Source: an uncultured Clostridia bacterium (GTDB taxonomy: Bacteria > Bacillota > Clostridia > Christensenellales > CAG-917). From it: DNA of 64,000 bases. The notes under the pieces were generated by a model. The model saw nothing but the letters and a program-made list of their open reading frames with translations. It searched no databases and was not told the origin of the DNA. The stretch spans positions 1-64,000 of the forward strand of contig CALVKR010000007.1 in the NCBI GenBank assembly GCA_944332995.1, in the 5' to 3' direction. Each line of letters begins with the position of its first letter. The stretch's first letter is position 1. Below are positions 19,551-31,177 of the stretch, in pieces. The position numbers and the translations under genes are program-made.

Positions 19551-19576
19551 TATACCAAGGCAAAAAAAGAGGAGAT

Positions 19577-20401
19577 ATGAGTCTTATTTATGCGGATATG
19601 CACAATCATACCACTTTCAGCGACGGACAGCTTACACCCGAGCAGGTTTTGACGCGCCTCAAAAAGCTGGGAGCAAAAGCGTGCGCCATATCCGACCACG
19701 ACACGGTGGACGCCCTGCCCGAAGCGGTAGAGACGGCAAAGGCGATAGGCATTCTCTTTGTCCCTGCCATAGAAATTTCTACCTATGCGTCAAAAGACGT
19801 CCACATTTTGGGCTATGGCATAGACTACCGCTCGACAGAGTTTTTGGACACGCTCAGCACGGTAAAGGAATACCGCAAGGCAAGAAACATAAGGCTTTAC
19901 GAAAAATTGCAAAGTATGGGCATTAAAATCGATTTGGACCCTGCCGCAAAGGGAGTCGGCAGAGTGCATTTTGCCCTCGCCATGGTTAAGGCAGGATATT
20001 GCCAAAGCGTAAACGAGGCTTTCGACCGCTATCTCGGCACGGGAAAGCCGGCATATATTCAAGCCACCAAGCTGACCCCGCTCGCCGCAGTAAAGGCAAT
20101 ATCCGAGGCCGGCGGCATACCCTGTCTTGCTCACCCCAAAGCCTATCTTGCCGACAAGAGCGCAGAGCTTATCGTTTCGGGACTTGTAAAATACGGACTT
20201 AAAGCGCTCGAGGTTTCATATCCCTCGCACAACGAGACGGAAGAAAAAACGCTAAAGGCGCTTGCGACAAAATACCGCCTTATACCGACGGCGGGCAGCG
20301 ATTTTCACTATGAATCATCAGATAGCTACAACGCCTCGTTTGTTCCCAAAATGGAAGAAGCGGACGTCATGAAACTGCTTAAACAAAATAAAACATATTA
20401 A
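19577..20401 (+). CDS. PHP domain phosphoesterase (TrpH/YciV type)
   Basis: The 274-aa protein starts with the PHP metal-binding motif DMHNHTTFSDG (residues 6-16), followed by ISDHDTVDAL near 39, PAIEIST near 64 and AHPKAY near 190. The TrpH/YciV subgroup hydrolyses phosphate from small nucleotides such as 3',5'-nucleoside bisphosphates using a two- or three-metal centre. The insertion between residues 100 and 185 is typical of this subgroup. AGAGGAG lies 4 nt before the start. It follows rmuC by 26 nt and probably shares its transcript. Confidence 0.9.
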   Translation: MSLIYADMHNHTTFSDGQLTPEQVLTRLKKLGAKACAISDHDTVDALPEAVETAKAIGILFVPAIEISTYASKDVHILGYGIDYRSTEFLDTLSTVKEYRKARNIRLYEKLQSMGIKIDLDPAAKGVGRVHFALAMVKAGYCQSVNEAFDRYLGTGKPAYIQATKLTPLAAVKAISEAGGIPCLAHPKAYLADKSAELIVSGLVKYGLKALEVSYPSHNETEEKTLKALATKYRLIPTAGSDFHYESSDSYNASFVPKMEEADVMKLLKQNKTY

Positions 20402-20505
20402 ACGGCATTTATTTTTCCGATATAATTCCCCTTTTTGTATTCATAGTCTTTGTTTTATCTTTTCTTTGTTTTATCTTCCCTTTGTTTTCCGTTTTTTCGC
20501 CTTTT

Positions 20506-20588
20506 TTTCTTTTTCCCTCTTTGTCATTTAATGTTCTTTCGTCTTTTTCTTTTTCCCTCTTTGTCATTTAACGTTCTTTCGTCTTTTT
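20506..20588. repeat. 40-bp direct duplication in a T-rich spacer
   Basis: The segment ctttttccctctttgtcatt and its continuation to gttctttcgtc occurs twice in a row with a 40-bp period and one base change. The whole spacer 20402-20743 is pyrimidine-rich on the plus strand and contains no gene I can support. Confidence 0.8.
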
Positions 20589-20743
20589 ATTTTTTCGACT
20601 TTTTATTTTGCGATTCACGCCCTTTAAAACACCGCTTTACGGCCTTTATTTTGCGCCCGGCCGATAAATTTTGCCGCCATAATTTACCGAGTTTTAGCCA
20701 CCTTTTTTTGATTAAAAATCCGCCCTTTCGACAAACTAAATAT

Positions 20744-22009
20744 ATGAAAAAGCCGAAAACTTTTCTTTTTCGTCAAAATCTTATTTTTGTTTTGATAATG
20801 TTGCTCACCCTTTTTCAAGCGGCGATTTTTTCGGCAGCGATTTTTTCTCGTCAGGATTACCTCGTCGCGTTTGCTTTGGCAAATAATTCGGATAACGGTA
20901 TAATCGACGCAAAAAATACTTTCGCGCTCAATGTGGAGATAAAAGGCGAAACGATTCCGTTCGAGGCGATTTTCAACGAATCGGCCGCCAAAACGACAAA
21001 ACGTTTCGGATATTTAAACACCTACAAAGCGGCTTTAAAGTTTGCCGACTGCGACAAAGCGGCGAATTTTATGTTTTTAAATTTGACGGCGTTTGCCGAC
21101 GAGCTGAAAAAAAGCTACTGCTTGGAATATATTCCCACGTCCTACACTTTTAAATACGGCAACATAAGCTATATAAAAGGACGGGACGGCTTTAATTTTT
21201 CAAAATGCGACTTTTACGAATCTGTTTGCAAGGCGATAGACGCCGGGGCGGATATGGTAAAGATAGATATCGTCGAAAAAAAAGCGGAAGATATTTTATC
21301 TTTTAAAAAGAGCCACTGTGTAAAAGGTAAATTTTCGACGGCGTTTTATACGAGCTCAAACGAGAGGGCGCACAACATATCGCTTGCCGCAAAAAAGATT
21401 GACGGGTACGTCATACTGCCCGGCGAAACGTTTTCCTTTAACGAGGTTGTGGGAAAGCGCACGAGAGAAAACGGATTTAAAGACGCCAAAGTAATTTTAA
21501 ACGGCGAATTTACCGACGGCGTGGGCGGAGGAACATGTCAGGTTTCAACGACGCTTTATAACTGCGCTCTTCTTTCCGATATGCAGATAATCACTGTAAA
21601 TCAGCATTCGTTGCCCGTATCATACGTTGCCCCGTCGTTCGACGCTATGGTGTCCGACAGCGCCGATTTAAAATTTACAAACACCTCCGATTTCCCCGTG
21701 ACGGTGCATAGCTTTATCAAAGACAGAAATCTGTATTTTTATATGATAGGCGTTAAAGGCAGAGATATAAAACTCGTATCCGAAACGCTTGACGTCATAC
21801 CGTATAAAACGCAGACAGTAACATCCGACGAGGTGACGGAGAATACGGTAAAGCGAAAGGGAAAAAACGGGCTGATATCGCAAGGGTATATCGAAGTTTC
21901 TGAGGGTGGAAAGGCTAAAAAAATCAAGATAAGAAAAAACACGTATAAGGCGCTCGACGAAATAATCTTGACCCCCAAACAAGATTTGCTTATTGACTAT
22001 CTCCCATAA
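20744..22009 (+). CDS. VanW family protein with C-terminal G5 domain
   Basis: A 421-aa exported or membrane-anchored protein. A hydrophobic segment at about 12-45 follows positively charged residues. The VanW domain occupies roughly 200-335 (LPGETFSFNEVVGKRT, GGGTCQVSTTLYNCALL with the conserved Cys). A G5-like domain follows at about 340-415. The role of VanW proteins is unknown; G5 domains are thought to bind cell-wall sugars. An N-terminal region resembling a peptidoglycan-binding module precedes VanW in many homologues. ATG 20744 follows the T-rich spacer. No Shine-Dalgarno is visible, so the start is approximate, but longer versions would begin with translated low-complexity spacer. Confidence 0.85.
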   Translation: MKKPKTFLFRQNLIFVLIMLLTLFQAAIFSAAIFSRQDYLVAFALANNSDNGIIDAKNTFALNVEIKGETIPFEAIFNESAAKTTKRFGYLNTYKAALKFADCDKAANFMFLNLTAFADELKKSYCLEYIPTSYTFKYGNISYIKGRDGFNFSKCDFYESVCKAIDAGADMVKIDIVEKKAEDILSFKKSHCVKGKFSTAFYTSSNERAHNISLAAKKIDGYVILPGETFSFNEVVGKRTRENGFKDAKVILNGEFTDGVGGGTCQVSTTLYNCALLSDMQIITVNQHSLPVSYVAPSFDAMVSDSADLKFTNTSDFPVTVHSFIKDRNLYFYMIGVKGRDIKLVSETLDVIPYKTQTVTSDEVTENTVKRKGKNGLISQGYIEVSEGGKAKKIKIRKNTYKALDEIILTPKQDLLIDYLP

Positions 22010-22020
22010 AATGGTATAAT
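21993..22020 (+). promoter_or_regulatory. Sigma-A promoter of the phosphohexomutase gene
   Basis: TTGACT (21993-21998), a 16-nt spacer and TATAAT (22015-22020), partly inside the end of the VanW gene. Confidence 0.75.
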
Positions 22021-22051
22021 TATTTTATACTAAATGATAGCGGAGGAACTT

Positions 22052-23794
22052 ATGTCATATCTCGATACTTATCAAAATTTTTTAGAAAGCCCTGAGCTTA
22101 CCGAAGAAGAAAAGGCAAGGCTTTCGGAACTTACCGAAGAAGAAAAGAAAGAAATGTTTGCAATTCCGCTTGCATTCGGAACGGCGGGAATGAGGGGCGT
22201 GCTCGACCAGGGCACGAACCGCATGAACCGCTTTACCGTGCGCAGAGCGACGGAGGGACTTGCAAACTATATAGAAACTTTAGGAGAACAGGCAAAACAG
22301 CAAGGCATCGTCATTTCATACGACACGAGGCGTATGTCGACGGAATTTGCCATCTTGGCGGCAAAGGTTTTGGACGCACACAACATAAAAGTGTTTTTGT
22401 TTGAAAACGTCCGTCCCGTGCCCGTTTGCTCGTTTGCCATAAGGCATTTGAATGCGATAGCCGGTATTATGATTACCGCTTCGCACAATCCCAAAATTTA
22501 CAACGGATACAAAGTATACGGCGAGGACGGCGCTCAAATGTCGCCCGAAGCCACTGCGAAAGTCGTTGAGTTTATCGACAAGCTCGACTATTTCGGAATT
22601 GCCGAAGCCGACGTCAAACTCGACAAGGAAAGCATTGTCGGCAAGGACAATTTAAAGGTGGACGCAAACGTCACGATAATAGGAAAATCGGTCGACAACG
22701 CCTATTTCAAGGAGATACAAAAACTTTGCCTCTCCCCCGACGCCGTAAAGAAAGCGGGCAAAAACATTAAGATAGTTTATACCCCCATTCACGGAAGCGG
22801 ATATATGCCTGTCACGACGATACTCGATATCATGAATATCCCCGTGACCGTCGTGCCCGAACAGGCAAAGCCGGACACGGAGTTTTCCACCGTCAAGGTG
22901 CCCAACCCCGAGGAGAGCGACGCCCTTAAGATGGCAATTGAACTTGCCGACAAGATAGGAAGCGATATCTGCATAGGCACCGATCCCGACTGCGACAGAA
23001 TGGGCGTGGCGATAAGAAACAGAGAGGGCAAATTCGTGCTTTTAAACGGCAACCAGATAGGTGCGCTCCTTTGCGACTATATCCTGCTCCGCCACAAGCA
23101 AAACGGCACCCTGCCCGCTAACGCCGCTATCGTCAAGACGATAGTTACCACCAATCTCGCAAACGAAATTGCCTCGTCATACGGAGTCAAAACTTTCGAC
23201 GTATTGACAGGATTTAAGTTTATCGGCGAAAAAATCAAGGAATGGGAAAAGACGGGCGAATATACGTTTATGTTCGGCTACGAGGAAAGCTACGGCTATC
23301 TGAGCGGCACGCACGCCAGAGATAAAGACGCCGTCGTCGCCTCTATGCTGTTTGCCGAAATGGCGTGCTTCTATGAGGCGAAAGGCTCGTCGGTGTTCGA
23401 CCGCCTTATGGAGATTTTCGACACGTTCGGATATTATATCGAAAAATCCGTTTCTATCTTCTACGAAGGACTTGACGGAATGGAAAAAATGAGCGCAATC
23501 ATGGATAAGGCAAGAAGCACTGCGCTCGAAAAGATAGACGAAAAGAAAGTGCTTTCGACAAGCGACCTTTTAAATCAGATAACAATAAACGCTGACGGCT
23601 CGAAAGAGGATACGCACCTGCCCAAGACAAACGCCATAAAGTGGAAACTTTCAGACGGCGATTGGGTATGCGTCCGCCCCTCCGGCACGGAACCAAAACT
23701 CAAAATTTACGTTGCCACCAAAGCAACCTCGTCGGATAAGGCAAACGCTTTAGCGGAAAAATACGTGGCGTTCATGAAAGCGTTTTTATCTTAA
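22052..23794 (+). CDS. Phosphoglucomutase/phosphomannomutase
   Basis: This 580-aa alpha-D-phosphohexomutase has the catalytic serine loop TASHNPKIYNGYKVYG near residue 144, a metal-binding loop GTDPDCDRMGVAI near 310, sugar-binding GYEESYGYL near 409, and phosphate-binding VRPSGTEPKLKIYV near 548. It interconverts glucose 1- and 6-phosphate (or the mannose equivalents), feeding nucleotide sugars for surface glycans. The length is typical of the PgcA-type family. ATG 22052 has GGAGG 6 nt upstream; the earlier in-frame ATG 22034 lacks one. It is a single-gene unit with its own promoter and terminator. Confidence 0.93.
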   Translation: MSYLDTYQNFLESPELTEEEKARLSELTEEEKKEMFAIPLAFGTAGMRGVLDQGTNRMNRFTVRRATEGLANYIETLGEQAKQQGIVISYDTRRMSTEFAILAAKVLDAHNIKVFLFENVRPVPVCSFAIRHLNAIAGIMITASHNPKIYNGYKVYGEDGAQMSPEATAKVVEFIDKLDYFGIAEADVKLDKESIVGKDNLKVDANVTIIGKSVDNAYFKEIQKLCLSPDAVKKAGKNIKIVYTPIHGSGYMPVTTILDIMNIPVTVVPEQAKPDTEFSTVKVPNPEESDALKMAIELADKIGSDICIGTDPDCDRMGVAIRNREGKFVLLNGNQIGALLCDYILLRHKQNGTLPANAAIVKTIVTTNLANEIASSYGVKTFDVLTGFKFIGEKIKEWEKTGEYTFMFGYEESYGYLSGTHARDKDAVVASMLFAEMACFYEAKGSSVFDRLMEIFDTFGYYIEKSVSIFYEGLDGMEKMSAIMDKARSTALEKIDEKKVLSTSDLLNQITINADGSKEDTHLPKTNAIKWKLSDGDWVCVRPSGTEPKLKIYVATKATSSDKANALAEKYVAFMKAFLS

Positions 23795-23856
23795 CGCAGG
23801 GTGTGACCGCTTTTTGCAAAATTGAATACCGCCGTCAAAACGGCAAAAAGTAAAAT

Positions 23857-23884
23857 AAAAAAGCGCCAAAAGGCGCTTTTTTAA
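23857..23884 (+). terminator. Intrinsic terminator after the phosphohexomutase gene
   Basis: AAAAAGCGCC and GGCGCTTTTTT form a stem around an AAAA loop; it can also act on the opposite strand. Confidence 0.88.
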
Positions 23885-23991
23885 ATGCTAAATTAAATTT
23901 TGCGGTTTTGCTTTTATCGCTTTTTCCGATTTTATTTTACCGCCTGTTTTTACTGCCTCTCTTTACTTTTTTTCAGACGCTTGTTTTATAT

Positions 23992-24801
23992 TTATTTTTC
24001 CACCGCTTCCGACTCGAATGCTTTTACCTCGTCGGGAACGGAAGTCAATGCGCTTTTGTTTACATTTTTGATGAGGAGCGAATAGTCTTTAACCGTCTTG
24101 CCGTCCTCTATAAAATGAAACATAACGCCGAAGCTATCGTCTTCGATGATAAGTTCCGCAGTGGTGCCTTTCATGGTCTTCGGGACAATTTTGCCCTCTT
24201 CATAGAAAAGATAATCGTAGATATACATATAAAAAAGATTATTCGACTTTATCTTATACGAAGCGAACTCGTTAAAACTCTCGTTGCCGAGAAGTCCCAA
24301 AGTAAACTCTATAGGCTTCGTGGGGGCTTTCTTCTCCGCCGATTTAAGCACAAAATTTCCGCTTTCGTTCTTTATAGGCGCACCGTTTTCACCGATTGTA
24401 TAATTATTAAGCGAAATAAGATATTCGACAGAATCGCTCTGATAAATATATTCTTTCATAGTATAGGTTTCGCCGTCTTTTGTGTTTATTGTTTCTGCAT
24501 AGGTTATGTCGGTTTCGTTGTCGACAACTATCGAAAGCACTTGCGACCACACAACGGGGCTGTCAGGATTGGAAACGTCGTAATCTTTTTCCTCGGTGAC
24601 TATCGTATAGTTTTTAGCGGAATCGATAACTCCGTAAAGATAGTCGAAAGTCATGTCTTCGTAAAAGGTTTTTTCAGTCGTGTCCGCACCTCCCTTGTCG
24701 GGATTCGTGCCGCCCGGTACGTTATCGCAGGCAACGAAAATAACTGCGGTCAAAGAGACGACCAAAACGACCGATAATAAAAATAAAAATTTCTTCTTCA
24801 T
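23992..24801 (-). CDS. Lipoprotein of unknown function
   Basis: The 269-aa protein has a lipoprotein signal peptide: MKKKFLFLL, a hydrophobic core, then the lipobox IFVAC with Cys near residue 25. After a Gly/Asp-rich linker the mature part is acidic and probably beta-rich, with no recognised domain. It would be anchored to the outer face of the membrane. A site GGAG precedes the start and a promoter lies upstream. The signal peptide closely resembles that of the DUF4430 lipoprotein at 53118, a shared house style rather than homology. Confidence 0.75.
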   Translation of the reverse strand: MKKKFLFLLSVVLVVSLTAVIFVACDNVPGGTNPDKGGADTTEKTFYEDMTFDYLYGVIDSAKNYTIVTEEKDYDVSNPDSPVVWSQVLSIVVDNETDITYAETINTKDGETYTMKEYIYQSDSVEYLISLNNYTIGENGAPIKNESGNFVLKSAEKKAPTKPIEFTLGLLGNESFNEFASYKIKSNNLFYMYIYDYLFYEEGKIVPKTMKGTTAELIIEDDSFGVMFHFIEDGKTVKDYSLLIKNVNKSALTSVPDEVKAFESEAVEK

Positions 24802-24830
24802 TTTTATCTCCTTACAAGTTTTATGTACTC

Positions 24831-24858
24831 ATTTTACACTAAACAGCCAAAAAGGCAA
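24831..24858 (-). promoter_or_regulatory. Promoter of the lipoprotein gene
   Basis: On the minus strand TTGCCT (24853-24858), a 16-nt spacer and TAAAAT (24831-24836). Confidence 0.55.
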
Positions 24859-24967
24859 CCTTTTGAGTATATTTAGATTGCCTTTGTTTTGCCTGCCCTT
24901 TCGGTTGACAGTCGGATTATGCTTTCAGCTTAGCCGATTATGTATTCAGATTAAAGTCGAAACGAAA

Positions 24968-27900
24968 TCATTCCGCATCGATAGTGGAAACGTTCATCGT
25001 TATTTCCTCGAGCACGTCAAGCAAAACTCTTACCGTATCGAGCGACGTGAACACCGTCACGTTGTTTTCGACGGCGCATTGCCTTATCTGAGAGCCGTCC
25101 GAAAGCCTGTGTTCCGAACGGACGTCTCTTGTGTTTATGACGTACGTGACGTATCCCTGCCGTATCGAGTCGAGCATATCGGTAGAGCCTTCGCTTATCT
25201 TTTTTCTTATCCTCGTTTTAATGCCGTTGCTCTTTAAAAACTTTGCCGTTCCCTCGGTGGCTTCTATGTTGAAGCCGAGATTGTAAAAACGCCTGATCAG
25301 AGGAAGCGCTTCCGGTTTGTCGTCGTCGGCGATGGTGATGAGCACCGTTCCGTAGTTTTGCACCTTTACGCCTGCCGCCGCAAGCGCTTTATACAGCGCT
25401 CTCGTCAACGTCTTGTCGTATCCTATCGCCTCGCCCGTCGATTTCATTTCGGGTGAGAGATGCGAATCCATTCCCCTCAGTTTTGCAAACGAGAAGGCGG
25501 GCACTTTGACGTACCAACGCTTTTTCTCGTCGGGATAAATTTTGTCGAATCCCTGCTCCTTCAAGCTCTTGCCCAAAATAACGAGCGTGGCAATATCCGC
25601 AATGGGATAACCCGTCGCCTTCGACAAAAACGGAACGGTCCTCGACGAACGTGGATTGACTTCGATTATGAACACCTTTTCGTCTTTATCGACGATAAAC
25701 TGAATGTTGTAAAGTCCCTTAATGCCTATGCCTCTGCCAAGTTTCAAGGTGTAGTCCAAAATGGTATCTTTTACCTTTTGAGATATGCTGAAAGTGGGAT
25801 AAACGCTTATCGAGTCGCCCGAATGTACGCCCGTCCTTTCCACAAGCTCCATAATGCCGGGGACGAAGACGTCCTTGCCGTCGCATACGGCGTCAACCTC
25901 CACTTCCTTTCCGCTGATATATTTATCCACCAAAACGGGTTTATCCTCATCGATTTCAACCGCCGTTTTGAGATAATGGCGAAGCTGCTGTTCGTTTGCT
26001 ACAATACGCATTGCCCTGCCGCCCAAAACAAAGCTCGGACGTACGAGCACGGGATAACCTATCTCGCCTGCCGCCTTTATACCTTCTTCTATATCGGTGA
26101 CGGCTCTGCCCTTAGGCTGCGGAATTTTGAGCGACACCAAAAGTTTTTCAAAGGCGTCGCGGTTTTCCGCCTTTTCGATTGCGGCGCAGTCGGTGCCTAT
26201 GATATTGACGCCCCTGTCGGTAAGCGGCTGAGCAAGATTTATAGCCGTCTGACCGCCAAGCGAAGCTATTACTCCTTCAGGCTTTTCAAATTCAATCACG
26301 TTCATGACATCCTCTACGCAGAGAGGCTCGAAATAAAGTTTGTCGGACGTGGTATAATCCGTCGAAACGGTTTCGGGGTTGTTGTTTACGATTATCGCTT
26401 CGTAGCCTGCCGCCTTGATGGTCTTTACCGCATGAACGGTGGAGTAGTCAAATTCGACGCCCTGACCTATACGGATAGGTCCGCTTCCCAAAACGACTAT
26501 TTTTTTGTTGCCTGAAACAACCGATTCGTTTTGCTTTTCGTAAGTGGAATAAAAATAAGGGATATAGCTGTCAAACTCGGAAGCACAGCTGTCAATCATT
26601 TTGTATACGGGACGTATTCCCTCTTTTTTGCGGAAATTATAAACGCTAAGCTCGTCCGTCTGCCAAAGTCTTGCCACCGCCCTGTCCGAAAAGCCAAACG
26701 ACTTTGCTTCCCGTAAAAGCCGGGTATCCCATTTACCCGAGGCAAGTTTTTCCTCTATCTCGATGATATGCGCTATTTTCCCTATGAAAAACACGTCGAT
26801 TTTTGTAGCTAAAGCAATCTCTTTCGGCGACGCTTTAAGCCTTAAAAGCCTTGCTATGGCATATATGCGGTCGTCCGTGCCTCTTTCGATATATTCAAAC
26901 AGTTCCGCTTTCGACATAGAATCGAATTTTGCCATATACACGTGGTCTACGCCTATCTCAAGGGAGCGGACGGCTTTTAAAAGGCTTTCCTCTATCGTTC
27001 TGCCCACGCTCATGACCTCGCCCGTGGCTTTCATCTGAGTGCCGAGGCGATTGTTTGCGTCCTCGAATTTGTCAAACGGAAAACGCGGCATTTTGGTTAC
27101 CACATAGTCGAGGGAGGGCTCGAAAGAAGCGGGAGTATTGGCAAGCATTATCTCGTCGAGGTTCATTCCTATACCAATCTTTGCCGATACTCTTGCAATG
27201 GGATATCCGCTGGCTTTACTCGCAAGCGCAGAAGAACGGCTGACCCTCGGATTGACTTCTATAAGGTAGTATTGAAAGGATTTCGGATCTAAAGCAAACT
27301 GAACGTTGCAACCGCCCTTTATCTTTAACGCTCTGATTATCTTGAGCGCCGACGACCTTAGCATCTGATATTCTCTGTTGGTGAGCGTCTGCGACGGACA
27401 AAACACAATCGAATCCCCGGTATGAATTCCCACAGGGTCGAAGTTTTCCATATTACATATGGCGATTGCCGTGTCGTTGGCGTCTCGCATGACCTCGTAT
27501 TCAATCTCCTTAAAGCCCTTTATCGATTTTTCGACGAGCACCTGGTGAGTGGGCGACAGATACAAAGCGTTTTTGATTATCTCCAAAAATTCCGTTTCGT
27601 TGTCGGCAAAACCGCCGCCCGTGCCGCCCAAAGTAAAGGCAGGTCTTAAAACGACGGGATATCCTATCTTCTTTACCGCCTCCAAGCCTTCCTCGACGGA
27701 ATTTGCGATTTCCGACGGCAAAACGGGTTCGCCCAGTCTTTGGCAAAGCTCTTTGAACAGTTCCCTGTCCTCCGCCATTTCTATGCTTTCGCTGCTCGTT
27801 CCCAAAAGCTCCACTCGGCATTCTTTGAGTATACCCTTCTTTTCAAGCTGCATGGCAATATTGAGCCCCGTCTGTCCGCCGATGCCGGGGATTATGGCGT

Positions 27901-28150
27901 CCGGTCTTTCGTATCTGATTATTCTTGCGACGTATTCGAGCGTCAACGGCTCCATATAAACTTTATCCGCTATCGAAGTGTCCGTCATTATGGTGGCAGG
28001 GTTCGAGTTGCAAAGCACAACCTCATAGCCCTCCTCTTTCAAGGCAAGACACGCCTGCGTCCCCGCATAGTCGAATTCCGCCGCCTGACCTATAACGATA
28101 GGTCCGCTGCCTATAACAAGTATCTTTTTTAAGTCTTCTCTTTTGGGCAT
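24968..28150 (-). CDS. carB: Carbamoyl phosphate synthase large subunit
   Basis: The 1060-aa protein has the two duplicated ATP-grasp halves. Each begins with a nucleotide-binding stretch ([20 protein letters not shown] near residue 10, [19 protein letters not shown] near 550) and contains an ATP-grasp core. A C-terminal MGS-like allosteric domain (about 930-1060) follows. It makes carbamoyl phosphate from bicarbonate, ATP and ammonia channelled from CarA, for pyrimidines and arginine. The start follows the carA stop directly (TAAATG), with GGAG upstream. Length and domain order are normal. It ends the pyrG-carA-carB operon. Confidence 0.97.
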   Translation of the reverse strand: MPKREDLKKILVIGSGPIVIGQAAEFDYAGTQACLALKEEGYEVVLCNSNPATIMTDTSIADKVYMEPLTLEYVARIIRYERPDAIIPGIGGQTGLNIAMQLEKKGILKECRVELLGTSSESIEMAEDRELFKELCQRLGEPVLPSEIANSVEEGLEAVKKIGYPVVLRPAFTLGGTGGGFADNETEFLEIIKNALYLSPTHQVLVEKSIKGFKEIEYEVMRDANDTAIAICNMENFDPVGIHTGDSIVFCPSQTLTNREYQMLRSSALKIIRALKIKGGCNVQFALDPKSFQYYLIEVNPRVSRSSALASKASGYPIARVSAKIGIGMNLDEIMLANTPASFEPSLDYVVTKMPRFPFDKFEDANNRLGTQMKATGEVMSVGRTIEESLLKAVRSLEIGVDHVYMAKFDSMSKAELFEYIERGTDDRIYAIARLLRLKASPKEIALATKIDVFFIGKIAHIIEIEEKLASGKWDTRLLREAKSFGFSDRAVARLWQTDELSVYNFRKKEGIRPVYKMIDSCASEFDSYIPYFYSTYEKQNESVVSGNKKIVVLGSGPIRIGQGVEFDYSTVHAVKTIKAAGYEAIIVNNNPETVSTDYTTSDKLYFEPLCVEDVMNVIEFEKPEGVIASLGGQTAINLAQPLTDRGVNIIGTDCAAIEKAENRDAFEKLLVSLKIPQPKGRAVTDIEEGIKAAGEIGYPVLVRPSFVLGGRAMRIVANEQQLRHYLKTAVEIDEDKPVLVDKYISGKEVEVDAVCDGKDVFVPGIMELVERTGVHSGDSISVYPTFSISQKVKDTILDYTLKLGRGIGIKGLYNIQFIVDKDEKVFIIEVNPRSSRTVPFLSKATGYPIADIATLVILGKSLKEQGFDKIYPDEKKRWYVKVPAFSFAKLRGMDSHLSPEMKSTGEAIGYDKTLTRALYKALAAAGVKVQNYGTVLITIADDDKPEALPLIRRFYNLGFNIEATEGTAKFLKSNGIKTRIRKKISEGSTDMLDSIRQGYVTYVINTRDVRSEHRLSDGSQIRQCAVENNVTVFTSLDTVRVLLDVLEEITMNVSTIDAE

Positions 28151-29236
28151 TTATCTTTTCTCCTTCATTGAAAGGATGAATTTATCAAACAAATATGAGC
28201 TGTCGCAAGGACCGGGACAGCTTTCGGGGTGATATTGCACGCTGAAAACGTTGTCCTCTTTACACTCTACGCCCTCCACCGTGTTGTCGAGAATGTTGAC
28301 GTGCGTTACTGTGAGCGGCGTGCCCTCTAAGCTCTTGGCGTCAACGGCATAAGAGTGGTTTTGCGACGTAACCTCAACCTTTGAGTTTTCGAGATTGCGG
28401 ACGGGGTGGTTGCCTCCCCTGTGTCCGAATTTGAGTTTATACGTCTTTGCGCCGTATGCGAGCGATATGAGCTGATGACCGAGGCAAATTCCGAAAACGG
28501 GATACTTTCCCTTTATTTTTTTAATTAGCTCGATGACGGGCACGACGTCGGTAGGGTCGCCGGGGCCGTTTGAAAAAAACACGCCGTCGGGTTTAATTTT
28601 AGCAATCTCCTCCGCCGTCGTGTTCCAAGGAACGACAATGACGTCGCACTCTCTTTCGTTTAAAGAGCGGACGATATTAAGTTTGATTCCGCAATCGACA
28701 GCCACCACTTTATACTTTGCTCCCTTGACTTTCGATTCCCACGACTTTTTACAGCTTACGCGGCTGACAGCGTCGGTTTTGAGCGGAGTGTTTTTTAAAA
28801 TTTCCAACGCCTTATCTATAGGCGTATCCGCACTCGTGATGAGCACCTTTCTGCTTCCGAAATCTCTTATCGAACGGGTGAGCTGACGGGTGTCTATTCC
28901 GCTTATGCCGGCAACGTTATATTTTTTCATAACGTGGTCGAGGGTCGCAACGCTTCCGAAATTCGACGGCTCGTCGTTGTACTCTTTGACCACGAGGCCT
29001 CCAATCGTCGGCGTTTTCGTTTCGTAGTCCCACTCCGTCATTCCGTAGTTGCCTATAAGCGGATAAGTCATAACAACCGTCTGATAAGTATAAGAAGGGT
29101 CGGATACAATTTCTTGATATCCAACCATAGAAGTGTTAAAAACTATTTCCGTTACCTTTTCGCTTTTGGCGCCGAAATAATAGCCGAAGTATTCGCTTTT
29201 GTCCTCAAAAACAAGTTTTGCGTCAAATTTTTTCAT
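28151..29236 (-). CDS. carA: Carbamoyl phosphate synthase small subunit
   Basis: The 361-aa glutamine amidotransferase subunit has the CarA N-terminal domain ([17 protein letters not shown] near 35) and a class I GATase domain with the nucleophile Cys in GICLGHQ (near 245) and the His-Glu pair in QYHPE (near 335). It hydrolyses glutamine and passes ammonia to CarB. The start overlaps the pyrG stop by 4 nt (ATGA), so translation is coupled to CTP synthase. Full length and all key residues are present. Confidence 0.97.
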   Translation of the reverse strand: MKKFDAKLVFEDKSEYFGYYFGAKSEKVTEIVFNTSMVGYQEIVSDPSYTYQTVVMTYPLIGNYGMTEWDYETKTPTIGGLVVKEYNDEPSNFGSVATLDHVMKKYNVAGISGIDTRQLTRSIRDFGSRKVLITSADTPIDKALEILKNTPLKTDAVSRVSCKKSWESKVKGAKYKVVAVDCGIKLNIVRSLNERECDVIVVPWNTTAEEIAKIKPDGVFFSNGPGDPTDVVPVIELIKKIKGKYPVFGICLGHQLISLAYGAKTYKLKFGHRGGNHPVRNLENSKVEVTSQNHSYAVDAKSLEGTPLTVTHVNILDNTVEGVECKEDNVFSVQYHPESCPGPCDSSYLFDKFILSMKEKR

Positions 29237-30846
29237 TGTGACCTCTTTTGTCTTATATCCAATCCCGCACTCAGAAACGCTTTAAAAAGCGGATGCGGTT
29301 TGTTTGGTCTGCTTTTAAATTCCGGGTGAAACTGCACGCCCAGATAAAACGGCATGTCGCTTATTTCCACCGCTTCCACAAGACGGTTGTCGGGCGACGT
29401 TCCGCACACGGTGAGCCCCGCATTTTCAAATTGCTGTCTATAATCGTTGTTAAACTCGTAGCGGTGGCGGTGTCTTTCGTCTATCTTATCCGAGCCGTAA
29501 CATTTTCTCATGACCGTTTTTGAAACTATATCGCAAGGATAGCTGCCAAGCCTCAGCGTTCCGCCCTTGCCTATCTCGTCGCTCTGTCCCGGCATAAAAT
29601 CGATTACCTTGTGAGCGCAATCTTTGTCAAATTCACCCGAGTTTGCGTCTAAAAATCCCAAAACGTCCCTTGCGTATTCGATGACGGCGATTTGCATTCC
29701 TAAGCATATTCCGAAATACGGAACGCCGTTTTCTCTTGCATATTTTGCGGCAAGAATCATTCCCTCTATTCCTCTTTGACCAAATCCGCCGGGAACGATT
29801 ATTGCGTCCACTCCGCCGAGCGCCAACTCGACAGTTTCGTCGGTGAGCGTTTCGGAATCTATCCACTTTATCTCCACGTCGGAATCGAGCGAATACGCCG
29901 CATGCTTCAACGCTTCCGATACGGACAGATAGGCGTCGTGCAAACGCACGTATTTACCTACCAATCCCACCGTTATATTTTGCTTCCTGTTTTTTATCTT
30001 GTCAATCATTTGACGCCATTCTTTGAGGTTTGGTTCTTTAGTTTTTATCGCAAGCTCACGGCAGACTATTCCCGAAAAGTTTTGCTTTTCCAGCATTAGC
30101 GGCGCCTCGTATAAAACGGGGATAGTCATATTTTCAAAAACGCAGTCCGGCTTGACGTTGCAAAAGAGGGATATCTTGTCGAATATGCTCTTTTCCAAAG
30201 GCTCGTCGCACCTGAGCACTATTATATCGGGATTTATACCCATGCCCAAAAGCTCCTTTACCGAGTGCTGTGTGGGCTTGGATTTATGCTCGTCGCTTCC
30301 CCTAAGATAGGGAACGAGCGTAACGTGAATAAACAAACTGTTTTCCCTGCCCACCTCGAGGGATATCTGCCTTACCGCCTCTATGAAGGGCTGCGACTCT
30401 ATATCGCCTATCGTTCCGCCGATTTCCGTGATGACTACGTCTGCGTCCGTCTTTTTGGCGACGGCGTAAACAAACTGTTTTATCTCGTCCGTGACGTGAG
30501 GAATAACCTGAATGGTAGAGCCTAAATATTCTCCACGCCTTTCTTTGTTTAAAACGTTCCAATAAATCTTGCCCGTCGTAAGGTTGGAATATTTATTGAG
30601 ATTCTCGTCTATAAACCTTTCGTAGTGTCCGAGGTCGAGATCCGTTTCCGCCCCGTCCTCGGTGACGAACACCTCGCCGTGTTGATACGGGCTCATCGTG
30701 CCCGGGTCAACGTTGATATATGGGTCGAGTTTCTGTGCCGCAACCTTCAAACCTCTCGCCTTTAAAAGTCTGCCCAGCGATGCCGCCGTTATACCTTTGC
30801 CGAGTCCCGAAACGACTCCCCCCGTCACAAATATATATTTTGTCAT
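29233..30846 (-). CDS. pyrG: CTP synthase
   Basis: The 537-aa enzyme starts with the synthetase domain ([19 protein letters not shown], residues 6-24) and ends with a class I glutamine amidotransferase domain (GICLGMQ near 380, QFHPEF near 510). It aminates UTP to CTP using glutamine. GGAGAGG precedes the start. It is the first gene of a pyrG-carA-carB transcription unit, an arrangement that puts CTP synthesis and carbamoyl phosphate synthesis under one promoter. I did not find a pyrG-type attenuator in the leader, though 30847-31177 is T-rich and hard to judge. Confidence 0.97.
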   Translation of the reverse strand: MTKYIFVTGGVVSGLGKGITAASLGRLLKARGLKVAAQKLDPYINVDPGTMSPYQHGEVFVTEDGAETDLDLGHYERFIDENLNKYSNLTTGKIYWNVLNKERRGEYLGSTIQVIPHVTDEIKQFVYAVAKKTDADVVITEIGGTIGDIESQPFIEAVRQISLEVGRENSLFIHVTLVPYLRGSDEHKSKPTQHSVKELLGMGINPDIIVLRCDEPLEKSIFDKISLFCNVKPDCVFENMTIPVLYEAPLMLEKQNFSGIVCRELAIKTKEPNLKEWRQMIDKIKNRKQNITVGLVGKYVRLHDAYLSVSEALKHAAYSLDSDVEIKWIDSETLTDETVELALGGVDAIIVPGGFGQRGIEGMILAAKYARENGVPYFGICLGMQIAVIEYARDVLGFLDANSGEFDKDCAHKVIDFMPGQSDEIGKGGTLRLGSYPCDIVSKTVMRKCYGSDKIDERHRHRYEFNNDYRQQFENAGLTVCGTSPDNRLVEAVEISDMPFYLGVQFHPEFKSRPNKPHPLFKAFLSAGLDIRQKRSQ

Positions 30847-31177
30847 ATCCTCTCCTTTTCCGTAACTTGCGGAACGCTTTAACTTTTCTTTCAGATTTAT
30901 CTTTGTCGTTTATATCGTTTGCTTTATTTTTCTATATTGTTTGTTCTGTCTTTGTTCTTTTAGCTATATATTGCTTGTCTGATTTTCTTGTAGCGCTTTT
31001 ATGTCCAAGCCGTTTGCTTCGCCTGTTTTATATTTTATATCGTCTTTCAGATATTTTTATCTTGTTTTCCATTTATTGAGTTTTCGTCTTCCGATTGCCC
31101 TTTTTTACGCTTTGATAAAGGTGCATTTGCGTTTTTGCCCGCAAAATGCCGCTTTACTCTTTGGGCGCATGCCGACT
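30847..31177. other. Pyrimidine-rich spacer between asnB and pyrG
   Basis: This stretch is strongly T-rich on the plus strand. It should hold the pyrG promoter (minus strand) and the end of the asnB transcript. I could not identify a convincing -35/-10 pair, terminator or gene. Confidence 0.5.
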